DNA of 64,000 nt from Darksidea phi. Taxonomy: Eukaryota; Ascomycota; Dothideomycetes; Pleosporales; Lentitheciaceae. Shown here piece after piece: positions 30,250-42,078 of the stretch (positions within the stretch are counted from its first letter, which is position 1; every line of letters starts with the position of its first letter). Below the pieces are notes generated by a model, which had not been told where the DNA came from, did not search any database, and saw only the letters and a program-made list of their open reading frames with translations. Where the stretch lies: the NCBI GenBank assembly GCA_030770425.1, contig JASJFT010000075.1:1-64000 (forward strand). Direction: 5' to 3'. The position numbers were made by a program, and so were the translations under genes.

Positions 30250-32032
30250 ATGGCAGTTGATATCGAACGTCAGACCTCTGCCCGTGGCCCCGCCCAGCCC
30301 AGCTATGTCTTCCGCGGCCACACTGCCCAGATCCACAGCGCTCAGATCGTGCGCCACAACACATGCCTCGTCACCGGCGATGCGGACGGCTGGGTCGTGT
30401 ACTGGAGATTGGAGTCCAAGCGGCCTGTCGCTGTATGGCAAGCCCACGAGGGCGCAATACTGGGGACCGCAGAATGGGGCCCGGACAGGCTCATCACGTG
30501 AGTTCTTCATCATCCATCATGCCGTCCGGCAACCCCTAAGCCGTTCACAGACATGGACGCGATCATACGCTACGAGTATGGAAATTCAGTGCCACAGACG
30601 CATCTACTTTGTCGACTGTGCTCCCTGCAGATGGACTGGCCATGCACAGACCAAAGCCGTGGCTGCTGCACTCACTACCCGTCAACACGCTGAATTTCTG
30701 CGCCTTATCCGTGTGCCATGAGAAGCACGCGTTCGATCTGCAGTCGAGCGGTACGGCGTCGAAGGTGCAGCGAGACAGGTCTGGCGAGCCAATTCTTGTT
30801 GCCGTGCCGGCGAGGGACGACAAGAAAATAGAGGTCTACCAGTTTCCGGACGAGAAGCTGGTCGCTGTTGTGCAGCGAGTAGAGCCAGCAGACACGGGTA
30901 AGCTAGCGTCCGTACCCCACGCTCTGCCACGTGGGCCGTCAAAAGTGTACTAAATTTAACTTTATGGATCCGCTAACAGCTGTCAGGCATGGTGATGGCT
31001 GTAAAGCTCGTGCACCACACGCCCTCGAGAAATACGCTTGTAATTGCCGGATACGAGGGCGGTTTCACAGCCGTGCATCTACTACCTCGTAATCCAGCAA
31101 TGGACTTGGACCCAACACGAAAACCAATATTGACGATTGCGCGAACCATCTACCTTAGCCAACCCCATACCCAGCCTATTCTGTCACTTGACGCCTTATC
31201 GGATGGCACAACGTATTTTACCTCGTCTGCAGACGCAATCATTGCGGCTCATCGGATCCCGGAGCTTCCTTTCCCCGATGATTTTGAAGCGTTACCACGG
31301 GTCACAGCTGATAAGGCCATTGCTGTGCCTGAGTCCGCCTCTCGTGCTGCAGCTAGCCCGCAAGAGCACAACGAGGTGCCGGACCTAACACGACTGTCTG
31401 CCTCCGCTCAGGTTGATGTATCCGTACCCGAAAATCCTTCTCCAGGACCAATCGAGTTTCCAAAAAGAGCTGTAGCTCCCGACACAGACCCCTCGCCCCT
31501 CACTTTTTCGAAACAATCTATTTTCCCATCATCTTGCCAGTCTGCTCCAACAACACAACCAGCAGGTCTCAAATCTCTCCTCTCATCTGCACCGCCTCAA
31601 CCCAGAGAGGAGTTTTCTATATCCTCACTACCTACTGTCACAACCGCACAGCCTCCGTTCAAGAGTGTCTGCACAAAACACGCCGGACAACAGTCACTCC
31701 GCGTCCGCTCAGATGGACGTTTACTTGTAACAGGAGGCTGGGATAGTCGCGTGAGGATATACAGCACGAAGACACTTAAAGAGATGGCGGTGTTGAAGTG
31801 GCATAAGGAAGGCGTGTATGCTGTGGATTTTGGGGAGATATTGGATCCCGAAAATTTGACTGTAGAGAGCAATGGAGCATCAACAGCAGACCATACTGAA
31901 GATGCAATGGTAGTCAAGAGGGAGACGGGGCTGAGTAGACTGCAACGGCAGAGAGAGAAGCAGATGCAACTCAAGCACTGGGTTGTTGCAGGCTCCAAGG
32001 ATGGCAAGGTGAGTCTGTGGGAGGTTTTCTGA
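30250..32032 (+). CDS. ASA1: ASTRA complex WD40 subunit Asa1
   Basis: Three exons, join(30250..30497, 30551..30897, 30987..32032), 546 aa. The donors are GTGAGT and GTAAGC, and the acceptors TCACAG and GTCAG keep frame. It opens with a WD repeat ([29 protein letters not shown]). The exon 1-2 junction reads [15 protein letters not shown]. Further repeats follow, then a disordered insert (~residues 310-440), and the final blade reads [18 protein letters not shown] at the C-terminus. The terminal blade motif and layout match Asa1, which works with Tra1, Tti1/2 and Rvb1/2 in ASTRA and PIKK assembly. Fungal orthologues run 400-550 aa. Confidence 0.88.
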
Positions 32033-33752
32033 TAGCGCCGAGCCACTGCTTGGCGGTATGCAATTGTCTGTTCCGCCAGAATCCAATGCTCACTAAGTTT
32101 ACTCCTTATGCAGCGGAACACTCCTTCCCTTAGATGCCATGACAAATCAAGGCCATTGAGCGAAGAGATTGTGCGACCTTCAACGTTATCATCGACGCTC
32201 TCCTCGTCACCCTCCATCATAACGCCCAACCCTTCTGCTATCGGTACACGCCTACCCGTTTGCCGGCTCTTTATGCATGTCTCCCCTGGTCGTACTGCAT
32301 GCATTGTCCTCTGGAAGCGGAAGCGGCATTTCCTCTGAACACTCCGAACATAACCGGTCAACAAAGACTAACTGCATTGCCATTAGCGAATAGCAGCATG
32401 TGGCTGAGTCCCCTTCATACCCAGCGTTTGTGGTAAAGATGAAGTCTACGGTGCAGGCACATTCACAACCTGAAAGGGACCAATCCCAAGTATACTTGCT
32501 GAAAGAGCTTGGGCATCGCTGGCGGATGGTACGTCCGAGGAATATAAATGTGCAATATAATATCCAATGGCGATGATAATCATTTACAGGCATTTGGCCC
32601 CGAATGGCAACGCCATCCAGCGTGTTGCGCTCCGCCATACTCGAGCCGTCGCCAGGTGATAAGACTCTTCGATTCACAGCGCACGAAAGCATTTCTCTTC
32701 TATGCGGCTTTGTAAACAATACAGGATTAGAGCATCGTACGTAGCTGCTCACACGAAAATTCGACGAGGTAAGGCAGGATTCGGCTGGTAAACGGGCAGT
32801 TGGAGATTACACGGACGAACCTCGATGACGTGGCCGTGCCGAATGAGGAATCCGACCATGCGGTGAGAACAACATATATCAGCATGTATGCATTGAAAGT
32901 CCTACAAATGCACTGGTCCCTGGCAGAAGCGAAGGCGTCATGTCTTCAAAAGATGGTGCAATCGACTTCACTTTTCCAAATCGAGCTAGCGCGGCTCAAT
33001 CCGTCTCTGCCTGCCTCAAGTTCACACGTCAAACGTTGTTTGGAATATTCGAGAAAAGAAGGACTGATTTTCACTGATCATGCAAGAGTAAATTCGCGCG
33101 GGCGAGCGTTTGAGTGATGGTCGCTGCCTCTATGCGAACATGCATACCTCTGCGGGTTGTCAGTTCATTGGCAGATTTGGAAGAGGTCGTTCGCAAGACC
33201 TTGAGACAATCAATTTCGGAACCATTGAATGCGTATCTCGCTGCTCCGTCCTCGGAGCTTTATTCCGGACGACCCAAAACCTGCATCGACATGCGAAGGG
33301 GCCTTACATTCAGTCTCATTGCCCAATCAGTCTAGTCGCTTCCCCGGAGTCGTCGACCTCCGTTGGCACTGTGGGGAAAGATTGTTCTAAACCTGGCATG
33401 AAGACTGATTGTGTGCGATTGCGCCACCGCCTTAGCTAAACATGTGGACATACACGCTTGGCATTCATATAACTTAGTGTACCCCAGGCGATGTATAAGT
33501 AACCCGTTTTGCATCCCTATCCTCCCCGATTTTTCCTCGCTACTTCAAATTTAATTTTCGAAAAAGCGGTCAACGTCGACGTTGGCTCCTAAGTTGGCAG
33601 TACAAAGTTGGTGAAGCCTGTCTGTCCAGAGGGGCGTCAGCTGCTAATGTCTCAAATTAGAGCTTCTATATTGACGACAATTCCTACATTTCCTCCGTTC
33701 AAAATCCAACTGCTACTTCTTCTACCAAAGAAAATCTAACAAGCCAAACACC
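32033..33752. other. Intergenic, 1.7 kb, no gene seen
   Basis: Open frames exist on both strands (for example 166 codons on the minus strand near 32252-32752). Their translations show no domain, repeat or signal peptide and have non-coding composition. The ~150 bp before the dioxygenase start are CT/CCAA-rich like a leader. Confidence 0.5.
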
Positions 33753-35001
33753 ATGGCGCCCGGCCTCGTTGAAGTTCAGACAGAGGTCACTAACCTGACC
33801 TCAAACTTCAAGACAACTCTCAAAGCCAGTCCATCTAATGCTCTCGGTTACGTACCAGGCCGGTCGGTCGTCGAGAATCATGATGAGACTTACGAATATG
33901 AAGACCTCCGTCCCCGCTTCCCAGACCTCCATTGGGATCCGCTTACTGAAGTTCCATACCACGACAAAGGTCTTCTCGGCGATCCTGAATTCAAAAACCT
34001 ACTCAGCGCAGCAACTGAAGCTCGTGACTATAACCCTAAGATCGGCACTGAAATCTCTGGTATTGACCTTGCCAACCTGACGGACGCCCAGAAGAACGAT
34101 CTCGCCCGCTTGATAGCCACACGCGGTGTCGTCTTTTTCCGAGACCAGAAGAACTTTGGCATCGAAGAGCAACGCGAGCTAGGGAAGTACTTTGGAGAGT
34201 TGCACAAGCATGCCACTACAGCTGTGCCAAGGAGGGAGGGCTTGGAGGATGTGCATGTTGTGTTTACTGGTGAAGACTCACCTGATCTGAGGGCGTTATT
34301 CACGCCGTCTTTCTTGTGGCACTCAGACGTCACATACGAAGTCCAACCACCCTCCTACACCTCCCTCAAGGTGCTCACCGGCCCACCCCGCGGCGGCGGA
34401 GGCGACACCCTTTGGTCTTCCGGTTACGCCGCTTACGACATGCTCTCGCCCTTTATGCAGAAGTATCTCGAGTCCGTCACGGCATTGCATTCGGCGGACC
34501 TACAAGCCCAAGGAAGCCGCGAACTAGGCCGCACTGTGCGCCGCGAGCCCGTCACTACCGAGCACCCACTCGTCCGCACCAACCCCGTGACAGGCTGGAA
34601 ATCACTCTTCTTCAACCCCGGTTTCGTTACCAAGATTGTGGGTGTGCCGAAAACGGAGAGCGATGCTATCATCGCCCTCTTGAACGAGATCGTCGCTACT
34701 AGTCCGGAGATCCATGCCAGGTTCCAGTGGAATAAGGGCGACGTAGCGTTCTGGGATAACCGCGTCACCGTAAGTACTAGACTGTTAATAGAGTAAGAAA
34801 TTGACCATTGACGCGCGGTAGAACCACTCTGCATCCTACGGCTTTGCGCCTCATCGTCGCCATGCCGTCCGTGTTTGCGCTCGTGCTGAGCGTCCCTATC
34901 TCGACCCTGATAGTCGATCGCAAGAGGAGGATTTGTCGGTGCGGTATGGGATCCCCAAGGCGAATAAGAATGGTGCGGGTATTGTGAATTATAATGATTA
35001 G
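33753..35001 (+). CDS. TauD/TfdA-type alpha-ketoglutarate-dependent dioxygenase
   Basis: Two exons, join(33753..34769, 34822..35001), 398 aa. The 52-nt intron is GTAAGT...GGTAG, phase 0. The domain starts near YNPKIGTEISGIDLANLT. The iron facial triad is H190 and D192 in FLWHSDVTYE, with the distal His (H341) in NHSASYGF. That His is encoded by the second codon after the intron. The 2-oxoglutarate-binding Arg lies in the following HRRHAVRV. GDVAFWDNR precedes the intron. Such fungal enzymes (Jlp1/taurine dioxygenase relatives) hydroxylate sulfonates or related acids so that sulfite or amine is released. The substrate here is unknown, and no sulfur-assimilation neighbour is present. Confidence 0.9.
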
Positions 35002-35485
35002 ATTGGCTGGCTTATTGTTTGAGTCGGTGGAAGATATCGCTTTTGCTGCGGTTTAGCCGGCGTGATGTGCATGCTTGGGATCTTCTTATATGGGAAAGTG
35101 GGAGCTGAGGTTAGGTTTCCAAGACACTTTTAGTTATCTCTCCCCACGTCTCAACCTTCTTGCTTGCGATAAAAAGCCTTGCGTGGAGCTATGTGCAAAA
35201 AGGCGCTCGGTATATGTATATGCAGTACTAGAGTATAAGTTTATGTACACCAGCTCCGTATATCAAAAACCATGTTTAGGACCACGCTGTTCTGGCTATG
35301 TACTGCCTATCCTGATACCCTGCAGTAGATAATACTAGCTAAAGGTGATTCTGAAACTTATTAGAGGTAGAGAGTGCCGTCAGCTAGCACAGCGAACACA
35401 GAATTTTGAAACTTAGCTGTAGCTAGACATCTAAGGCCCAATGGAAGGGTATTTCCTCCATCGCTTTGGGCCTGAAATACCTCTC
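35002..35485. other. Convergent intergenic region, no gene seen
   Basis: 3' flanks of the dioxygenase and of Tyw2. Short TATATG-type dinucleotide stretches around 35207-35225 only. Confidence 0.5.
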
Positions 35486-37162
35486 CTAAGTCAATAGATC
35501 CTCCGCATCCCTCGTCCACCCTATACAGACATCAAACACTACATGCAAAACGCCCGGCGCATATGTTTTTACTCTTTCCACATGCTCACACCTCACGCGC
35601 CGCCGGTACGAGCCGTAAGACCTTGCTCTCTCCGCCTCCCAGCTGTCCAGGTGGTGTTGCATTTCAGCAACAACTACCTCTTTCCTTGTATCGATATCAT
35701 TAAGTCCAACATTCTCGTGGGCGTGTATCCATCCACCCAATTCGCGGTCTATCATCTTAACAGCCCAAGGCCAAGACATCTTAGAAGAAGGCAAAAACCC
35801 GCAATTAACATGTCGAATTGGAGGGATCATTTCCCGCGAAGACACTCCGCCAGCCTCTCCCTTCAGCACCATGATGGGGTTGAGCGCGTGCTCGTTTGAC
35901 TGCTGAAAGATTAAAAAGTCTACGTTTTGTATCGATTGCGCCCAGGTTGACCATTCTGAGTTGGTGGATGGGAGGGTCGTGAACGTTTGCGTTGTCCATT
36001 TGTTCTGCTCCGCGCCCCGACGAAGACCTTCGATGCTCCAAGGATTGAGCTCCCAGCAGAGGATTTTGCTGATGCCGGCGCGTTTGTAGGGAAAGGCGAA
36101 GTAGCCGATTCCGGCGTAGAGGTCGACGGCTGTGCATCCGTCGGCGAAGGTCGCGCCTTGGGGGCTAGAGGTGGGTGAGGCTTTTTGTTTACCTTTGCCG
36201 TCGGATACTGAGGATAGAACAGAGGGAAGGGTGAGGAGGCGTGTTTTTTCGCGGATGTTGCCTCGGCTGAACATGGTGTAGAGGGGTGCCCAGGTTTGGT
36301 GGATGCCGTTCTGGGTATGAGTGACCCATAGGGCCGAAGCGAAGTCGGATGCTGTGGGGCTGGTGAGAGTTTGAGGAGATGGGTTAGGACCAAAGTTGCC
36401 ATAGAGAGGGGTGAGGTTTGAAGGGCTGCGGAGGATGTTTTCTTGCTCTGCTCCCTCGGTCACGCTTTGGAGAGGTATACCGGCGTTGATGGCGACATGT
36501 GTTGCCCCCACGGCTGCTGCGAGCTTCTTCCATATCGACTGGAGTGGCGGTGAGCTCGTGGGATGAGAGGAAAGTAGTTTGGTCCATGGTGTGGAGTTGA
36601 ACGCGTTGGGTGGGAGGAGGAGCATTGGCTTGTAGATTGAGTATGAGTCGGGGAAAGATGATATTAAAGTTTCTGCTGAAAGGTTCAAGTATACCAAAAG
36701 CTCTTCCGGCAAGTCATATAGCGCGGTCTTTAGGCCTTTCAACAAGGGGTTGCTAGTTCGCGTAGTGTCTATTTCTCTTGGGATGAAGGGCGACAATGTG
36801 ATTGCATCTTGGATATCTTGAAGTCCAAGGCCTGCCAGAAGGCCTGCCAGGATTGTTTCGATTTGGAAACCTTGTTCGTGGTTCTCCCCATTCCCATGAT
36901 CATTGGGTGCAAATGGTATGGTAGTGTGTATGGTCATTCGTGGTTCTGTACCGGGGTCCGATGCATTTTCTGCCGAGATCTTCCTCGTTCGGTCGAGCGC
37001 ACTTCGTGCTTCCAGTGCCGATTTTACTCTTTTGACCTGACTTCGCGGCACTGATAATGTTATCCTAGCATTATCTATCTCGTCCTCGCTCATCTCGGAT
37101 ACCTGGGTATTGGGGGAGTATGTGGAAAGTGATAACGCCTTAGGCAAGACTGGGATAGGCAT
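35486..37162 (-). CDS. TRM12: tRNA wybutosine-synthesising protein 2 (Tyw2/Trm12)
   Basis: Single exon, 558 aa from MPIPVLPKAL; the next in-frame Met (MSEDEID) is also possible. The catalytic SAM-binding motif is VDLYAGIGYFAFPYKRAG, followed by WELNPWSIEGLRRGAEQN. This is the Trm5/Tyw2 class I methyltransferase-like fold that moves the 3-amino-3-carboxypropyl group of SAM to the wyosine precursor at G37 of tRNA-Phe. The region before it (LYNLSAETLI-like, AINAGIP, LYGNFGPNP, HTQNGIHQTWAPLYTMFSRGN) matches Tyw2 rather than Trm5, and the C-terminal block HVERVKTYAPGVLHVVFDV is typical. The first ~120 residues are disordered. It is head-to-head with the Nudix gene. Confidence 0.88.
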   Translation of the reverse strand: MPIPVLPKALSLSTYSPNTQVSEMSEDEIDNARITLSVPRSQVKRVKSALEARSALDRTRKISAENASDPGTEPRMTIHTTIPFAPNDHGNGENHEQGFQIETILAGLLAGLGLQDIQDAITLSPFIPREIDTTRTSNPLLKGLKTALYDLPEELLVYLNLSAETLISSFPDSYSIYKPMLLLPPNAFNSTPWTKLLSSHPTSSPPLQSIWKKLAAAVGATHVAINAGIPLQSVTEGAEQENILRSPSNLTPLYGNFGPNPSPQTLTSPTASDFASALWVTHTQNGIHQTWAPLYTMFSRGNIREKTRLLTLPSVLSSVSDGKGKQKASPTSSPQGATFADGCTAVDLYAGIGYFAFPYKRAGISKILCWELNPWSIEGLRRGAEQNKWTTQTFTTLPSTNSEWSTWAQSIQNVDFLIFQQSNEHALNPIMVLKGEAGGVSSREMIPPIRHVNCGFLPSSKMSWPWAVKMIDRELGGWIHAHENVGLNDIDTRKEVVVAEMQHHLDSWEAERARSYGSYRRRVRCEHVERVKTYAPGVLHVVFDVCIGWTRDAEDLLT

Positions 37163-37393
37163 AGAGCGCAGAGTATGCTCCAATTTTCCCGACCTCTTTC
37201 ACGAGCCCTTCCCACGCAATATCAAGAGATGCAACAAGCAAATAAAAGATGGTGGTGAACCACGCCTTGCACCCCGCTTTTTGCCCCGCCCCCACTAACA
37301 CTCAAACAGGCGAGCGGTGTAGCTCCTCTGGAGTCTGCCACAACTTCAAACTTATACACCTGGACTAGGAATTGGTAGCACACAAAAAGCATA

Positions 37394-38394
37394 ATGTCGC
37401 GCTCCAATCTTGACCTGATTAACGAGTGCGATGAGCAAGTCCACCACTCACTCCTCGCCACTCCTTGAACGTCTCTAACGCTTACTACAGCTTTCCCTAC
37501 TACCAAGTAGACCCCAACCTTTACGCCGCCAGCATATCCACCTACTACGAACTGCGCGTAGCGGACCATGACTACGCCCTTGGCTACATGCTCCCATCCG
37601 TCGCCGAAGTCTTCCGCGGTACTCCTCACTGGAGCATCGACGACGACGAGCGCATACTCACGCTTACCGAAGGCAACGACGTCGCATCCCGTACAGCCGC
37701 TATCCAAACTACGTTCCTCGCTCTACGTACAACAGGACACTTCAAGGTGCTGGACAAATGGCGAGATGAGTTGTATCCAGTTTATGGGAGGGGAAAAGAG
37801 CTGCTTTTCAATGTAGAGAGGGCGGCTAGTCCGTTGTTGGGGGTTGTCACTTATGGAGTACATTTAACAGCATATGTAAAAAAGGAGGGCGAGTTGAAGA
37901 TCTGGATTCCGAGGAGGGCGAGGTCTAAGCAAACCTATGGCGGCATGTTGGATAATGCAGTTGCGGGGGGAATTGCGTCTGGAGAGAGTGCGTTTGAGTG
38001 TTTGGTAAGAGAGTGTGGGGAGGAGGCTTCCTTGGAGGAGCAGTTGGTGAGGAGTAGAGTTAAGACGGGAGGATGTGTGACGTACTTTTATATCCGCAAA
38101 GAAGAGGCAGGAGGAGAGACAAAACTGTTGCAGCCAGAGTGTCAGTACGTATACGACCTTGAGTTGCCTGACGACGTTATACCTAAGCCTGGCGACGACG
38201 AAGTGGAAGAGTTCTACCTCTGGACAGTCGACGAGGTCAAGGCCGCGATGGCCAAGGGAGAGTTCAAGACCAACTGCGCGATCGTCATGATGGATTTCTT
38301 CGTACGGCACGGCATACTGACGGCGGAGAACGAGAAAGATTATATTGAGATTATCGCAAGGTTGCATCGCAAACTTGAGTTTCCTACTCTCTAG
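37394..38394 (+). CDS. Nudix hydrolase-domain protein (Tnr3-type / DUF4743)
   Basis: Two exons, join(37394..37434, 37491..38394), 314 aa. The first exon MSRSNLDLINECD is joined through an intron with a GC donor (GA|GCAAGT) and TACAG acceptor. Branch-site-like CTAAC lies 18 nt upstream of the acceptor. The N-terminal half (FPYYQVDPNLYAASIS, GYMLPSVAEVFRG) is the DUF4743 domain. The Nudix box is GGIASGESAFECLVREC with GEEASL following, where the last Gly of the consensus is Ser. This pairing is found in the N-terminal part of fission-yeast Tnr3 and in stand-alone fungal proteins that hydrolyse oxidised thiamine diphosphate. No thiamine pyrophosphokinase domain is present. Substrate by analogy only. 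Confidence 0.87.
37435..37490 (+). other. Non-canonical GC-AG intron
   Basis: A 56-nt intron starting GCAAGT and ending TACTACAG. Every other feature of a fungal intron is present, including CTAAC upstream of the acceptor. No GT donor nearby gives the correct phase. Splicing yields ECD-D-FPYYQVD, the sequence expected at the start of this protein family. Confidence 0.75.
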
Positions 38395-38542
38395 AAAGGG
38401 ACTCCGCTGGGGTATCCCGCCAAACCGAATAGACATAGACCACAGATGCCAAATCACTCCCCCAGATTTTTCCAAAACGCCGCCCATGCTAGTTTGTTCG
38501 CGTGATGCGTTGATTGTTGAAATGAGAAAGACGAAGGGTCCC

Positions 38543-39034
38543 TTATCGCTTGACGAGCAGGTACATCTGCTCGACCTTCAGCCCCGTAAGTTTCCTGAAA
38601 GGACCATGCAAGACGAGCAGCAAGCCGCCGAAGCTCAAATACACCTTCCTATACAAAGTTAGCCCTTCGCCTCAATTAGACATGCGTGTGATGCCAACTT
38701 ACACATCCGCCCCCTCATTCTCCTCCGTAACCCGATAAACCTTGCCATAACAAACATAATCGTACAGATCCGCGAGCGATTGTTCTCCGCCCTTGCCAAT
38801 TTCCCTCCATCCCATCTTCTCCTCGTCCTTGCTGCCGTCGAGCTTGAGCGTCGTAGCTAGCGCAACAGTCAACGTCTCGCCTTGTTGGACGGGAAACAGC
38901 TCGTGGTTTATGTCGAGGGTGAGGGCTATGCTGTTGTCGGTAGAAGTGCCTTTGAGGCGGGATACCCGGTCGTACTTCTCATTGTCGACGGAGGTTATAT
39001 TGAAGGTTTCCTCGAATTTGGAGGCGTCGGCCAT
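38543..39034 (-). CDS. RPB8: RNA polymerase I/II/III shared subunit Rpb8 (RPABC3)
   Basis: Two exons, complement(38543..38648, 38703..39034), 145 aa. The intron is 54 nt (GTAAGT...TATAG). It begins MADASKFEETFNI, with the Rpb8 hallmarks FEETF, DRVSRL, ALTLDINHELFP, DYVCYGKVYRV and the C-terminal LSFGGLLLVLHGP. Length matches yeast (146) and human (150). Rpb8 is an OB-fold structural subunit of all three nuclear RNA polymerases. Its stop lies about 150 bp from the stop of the Nudix gene (tail-to-tail). Confidence 0.96.
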
Positions 39035-39543
39035 TGCGGGCTAGAAGGCGTTTGTTTACTGGTTGATAGTGGAGGATGGGTGGTGGGGGAGTGCGAGCGG
39101 CTCGTGGAGGGCTTTGGACATGCGCTAGGGGTAGGTTTGGACGAAATATCTGGCAAGGAATAGGATAGATATGGATGTGCCGCTGGAAAACTTTGGCAAG
39201 TTGGATGTTACGCGAGCGGAGTCTGTTTGTTCGGCCAAAGCATCGTCGACATTAAAGAAAAGCACAGCTCCAAAAGCGGGCCGGCTCGGAGAAACATGTT
39301 GCCGGCGGCCGGAACTCGACGAACCCCCCCCTTCCCAAGGCTTGACCTCATTTGTCTCCGCGGTCCGAACACTGTCAAGGTTCAGTTCAGATTGTGCATA
39401 GTCGATCACTCATCGGAAGCCCGGCATTCGCTTCTTACTAACAATAGGTTACAGCTCCTTCGACAGCCTCACGTCCGACGGAGCCCCTCACGAAGTACCT
39501 CTACCGGAAACTAGTTAGTTTGCCCTGGTCCTTTCGCTCCCAT
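39035..39543. promoter_or_regulatory. Divergent promoter region, RPB8 / F-box gene
   Basis: 509 bp between divergent starts; it must contain the RPB8 promoter. Nothing specific is recognised. Confidence 0.45.
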
Positions 39544-42078
39544 ATGAGCTTCCTGCGCCACTACACGCATTTTTCCCAGCTCCTCGACATGCCGCCACAC
39601 TCCCCTTCCGCCGCCAGCTCTAGCGACAGCCGCGAGACCAGCCCGCTATGTCTCGATCTCGTCCACACTCACAGAGACGGGAGGAAATCGAAGCCCCAAG
39701 TGTCGCCTTTTCTACAGCTTCCCAACGACATCTTCAAGTGTATCCTAGATTACCTAGATCGCGACGCTGGGTGGGCGCTCAAACGCCTCTGTCGCGGTAT
39801 GGCCAGCTCCAAGGCTGTGGAAGAGCTGCTATATCGACACCCACTACAGCTGAATGACGTTAAGGACATCACGTTGAAGGATTGGAAGTATTGGAGCATG
39901 GGCCAAACCCGGTGGAACAACTTCAAGGTAGGAAGCGGTGAAGCATTTACTCTTGGGTGGTTGGTTGACAGACATTAGGAGAGCATCAACGACACGAACC
40001 GGCGCTATGTTCAGAAGCTTGCCATGTCCCATTGGTGCAGTATCGCAGACTTTCAGTGGATAGAGGCCAACCTCCCGGGCCTAACGAGCTTGGATATCTC
40101 CGCGATTAAAGACTTCGTGTGGACGCCAGAAGAGATATGGACATGGAAGGAGCTAGCTACAACCTGTTCTAAGCTTTTTGGACAACTAGAAGAGCTGGAA
40201 GTTTCGAATTGGGCAGACTACACCGCTCATTCACGCATTGAGTACAGCTACTCGTGCAACGATTACCGGTTCAAACCAAAGTTTAGGTGGTCAAGGCGAC
40301 GAGATGGCGGTTCCGTTGCGAGCATGATCTTTCCGCACTGCAAAAAGCTGAAGACTCTTGGCATACGAGAGCGGTACTCTGGCTTTCATACCTGGAATGA
40401 GTGGGAAGTCCATCAGCGCGTCTGCTGTCTCATCGATGGAGTCTCTCAGCACTGCCCGCCTACCATGACAAAGTTGCGAGTGCATGACTATGCACCATAT
40501 CGCTCACTCTTCTCGACCGATGCATCTGCATGGTCGAATATTTCGGACGTCGAAATTGGCCTGCACTCGTGGATGGGGGATCGAAGGGATAGGGACGTAA
40601 TAGTAAGTAGAATCCGGGTACGCAGACCACAATTTCTCTGCTGTCAGTCAGAAGTTCAGTTCTCGCTGTGGTCTTTCGAAGGGCCACGCTTAGACCTCGG
40701 CGACGCTGGGTAAAACCCGCGTCCCTCTCACCGAAACTTTGCTAACATGTATTCTCTGCAGCAGGGACTCATCCCTTACCGTATCACTCAGGGTCACCAT
40801 CATCGCGAGGAGGAAGATGCGTTCGACGACAAGACTTATCATAGTTGTAAGCGTGACCACATGGCCCTGGGCCATCACGTCGTGCAAGGCATTGGCGCCT
40901 CATTTGAGGACCTTCTTCAGAGCCTACGAACTATCACGGACAAGTACCCGTCTATCAAGATAAAGCCCATTAACACATTGCAAGACATCACTCTGCACCC
41001 ATTTCATCTGGTCAACGTCAATCAGCGACGAGGGCATCCACAGCCGAATGTGACGCGGCCTGACCCCGTTTCAAACGAGGAAGTTCAAGAAGCTCTGCGT
41101 TGGCTAGCAGAAAAGTGCGACTGGAAACCGATACTTGCGTGGGATAGCATGATGTGCGACGTGTTCCCCGCAAATTTAGAGCCTAATCGCACATTTCTTC
41201 CAAAAGCCGATGTGTTGTCTCGCATCCAGACTATGGTGTCTACACTGCGCTCACTCAACATCCCTATCCGTCTCTCCATCGGCGACAGATCGAACAGCTG
41301 TGCTAGTTCAGGCCTCGACGGCTCACTCTATTTCGGTGACTATAAGACTTTCGTTGGGGAAGAGGAAAACCGTCGCGAAGTGCTCGCTCAGACTCAAGCA
41401 TGCTTCAACCTCACTGGCATCGCCCACATGGTTGACGAATTCACCATTCAGTACCCTGTGGATGTACCTGGTATCCACGGCTGGCTAGGTTCTTCAAAGC
41501 GTCCTTCCGAGGCTGAGACAGTCTTGCTACAGCGCGAAATGAAGGGCTGGCGGCGTTTCTGGGAGCGCTATGCGCGACAGTTTAAGAATTTGAAGAAGCT
41601 GACCGTAAATGTTCCAAACGAGATCTATAGTGACTGGGGCAAGTGCGAAGGCCTCCGTGAACTGTTATCAGACGAGCGCTGGCAGATGCTCGAAATGGAA
41701 GAGAAAGGCGGCGACTTTGGCTTCTTCGGCAACTACTTTCCCTTCTCAAGCTGTCGGTACAGCTTTGCACGACGGCGTCCTCGTAGCATGAAGTTCGTCC
41801 AGCGCGTCTTCTTCCGCGAAGACGCCGAGTCTCTCAACATATCACCGCTAGACTCTAGTCTGGCGGACCAAGAGCGTGAAGAGCACCCAATTTCCGAAGA
41901 GGATATTGCCGACAAGGACTTTGGTGAGCATCGCTTCTGGTCGACGAAACCAGAGAAGAAGGAGAAGGAGAAGGGAAAGTGGAAAGTGGATGATGCTGGG
42001 GAGGATGTAAAGGGGCAGAGTGGAAAGGAGGAGGGTGACGGTGGCGAGAGGCCATGTAAGAAGAGGAAGCTGGATTGA
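39544..42078 (+). CDS. F-box protein with long C-terminal region
   Basis: Three exons, join(39544..39927, 39979..40602, 40762..42078), 774 aa. Introns are 51 nt (GTAGGA...ATTAG) and 159 nt (GTAAGT...TGCAG with CTAAC 14 nt before the acceptor), both phase 0. The F-box covers ~55-95 (SPFLQLPNDIFKCILDYLDR). The remainder has scattered LTSLDIS, LKTLGI and LKKLTV strands like a loose substrate-binding solenoid. The last ~100 residues are highly charged (Glu/Lys-rich) and end with KKRKLD, a likely nuclear signal. F-box proteins present substrates to SCF ubiquitin ligases; the substrate is unknown. An alternative start is MPPHSPS at 39589. The long second intron leaves a small chance that these are two genes. 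Confidence 0.78.

Noticed and set aside
32252..32752. 166-codon minus-strand frame between ASA1 and the dioxygenase
   Set aside because: Translation has no recognisable motif and looks non-coding; could be revisited with RNA data.
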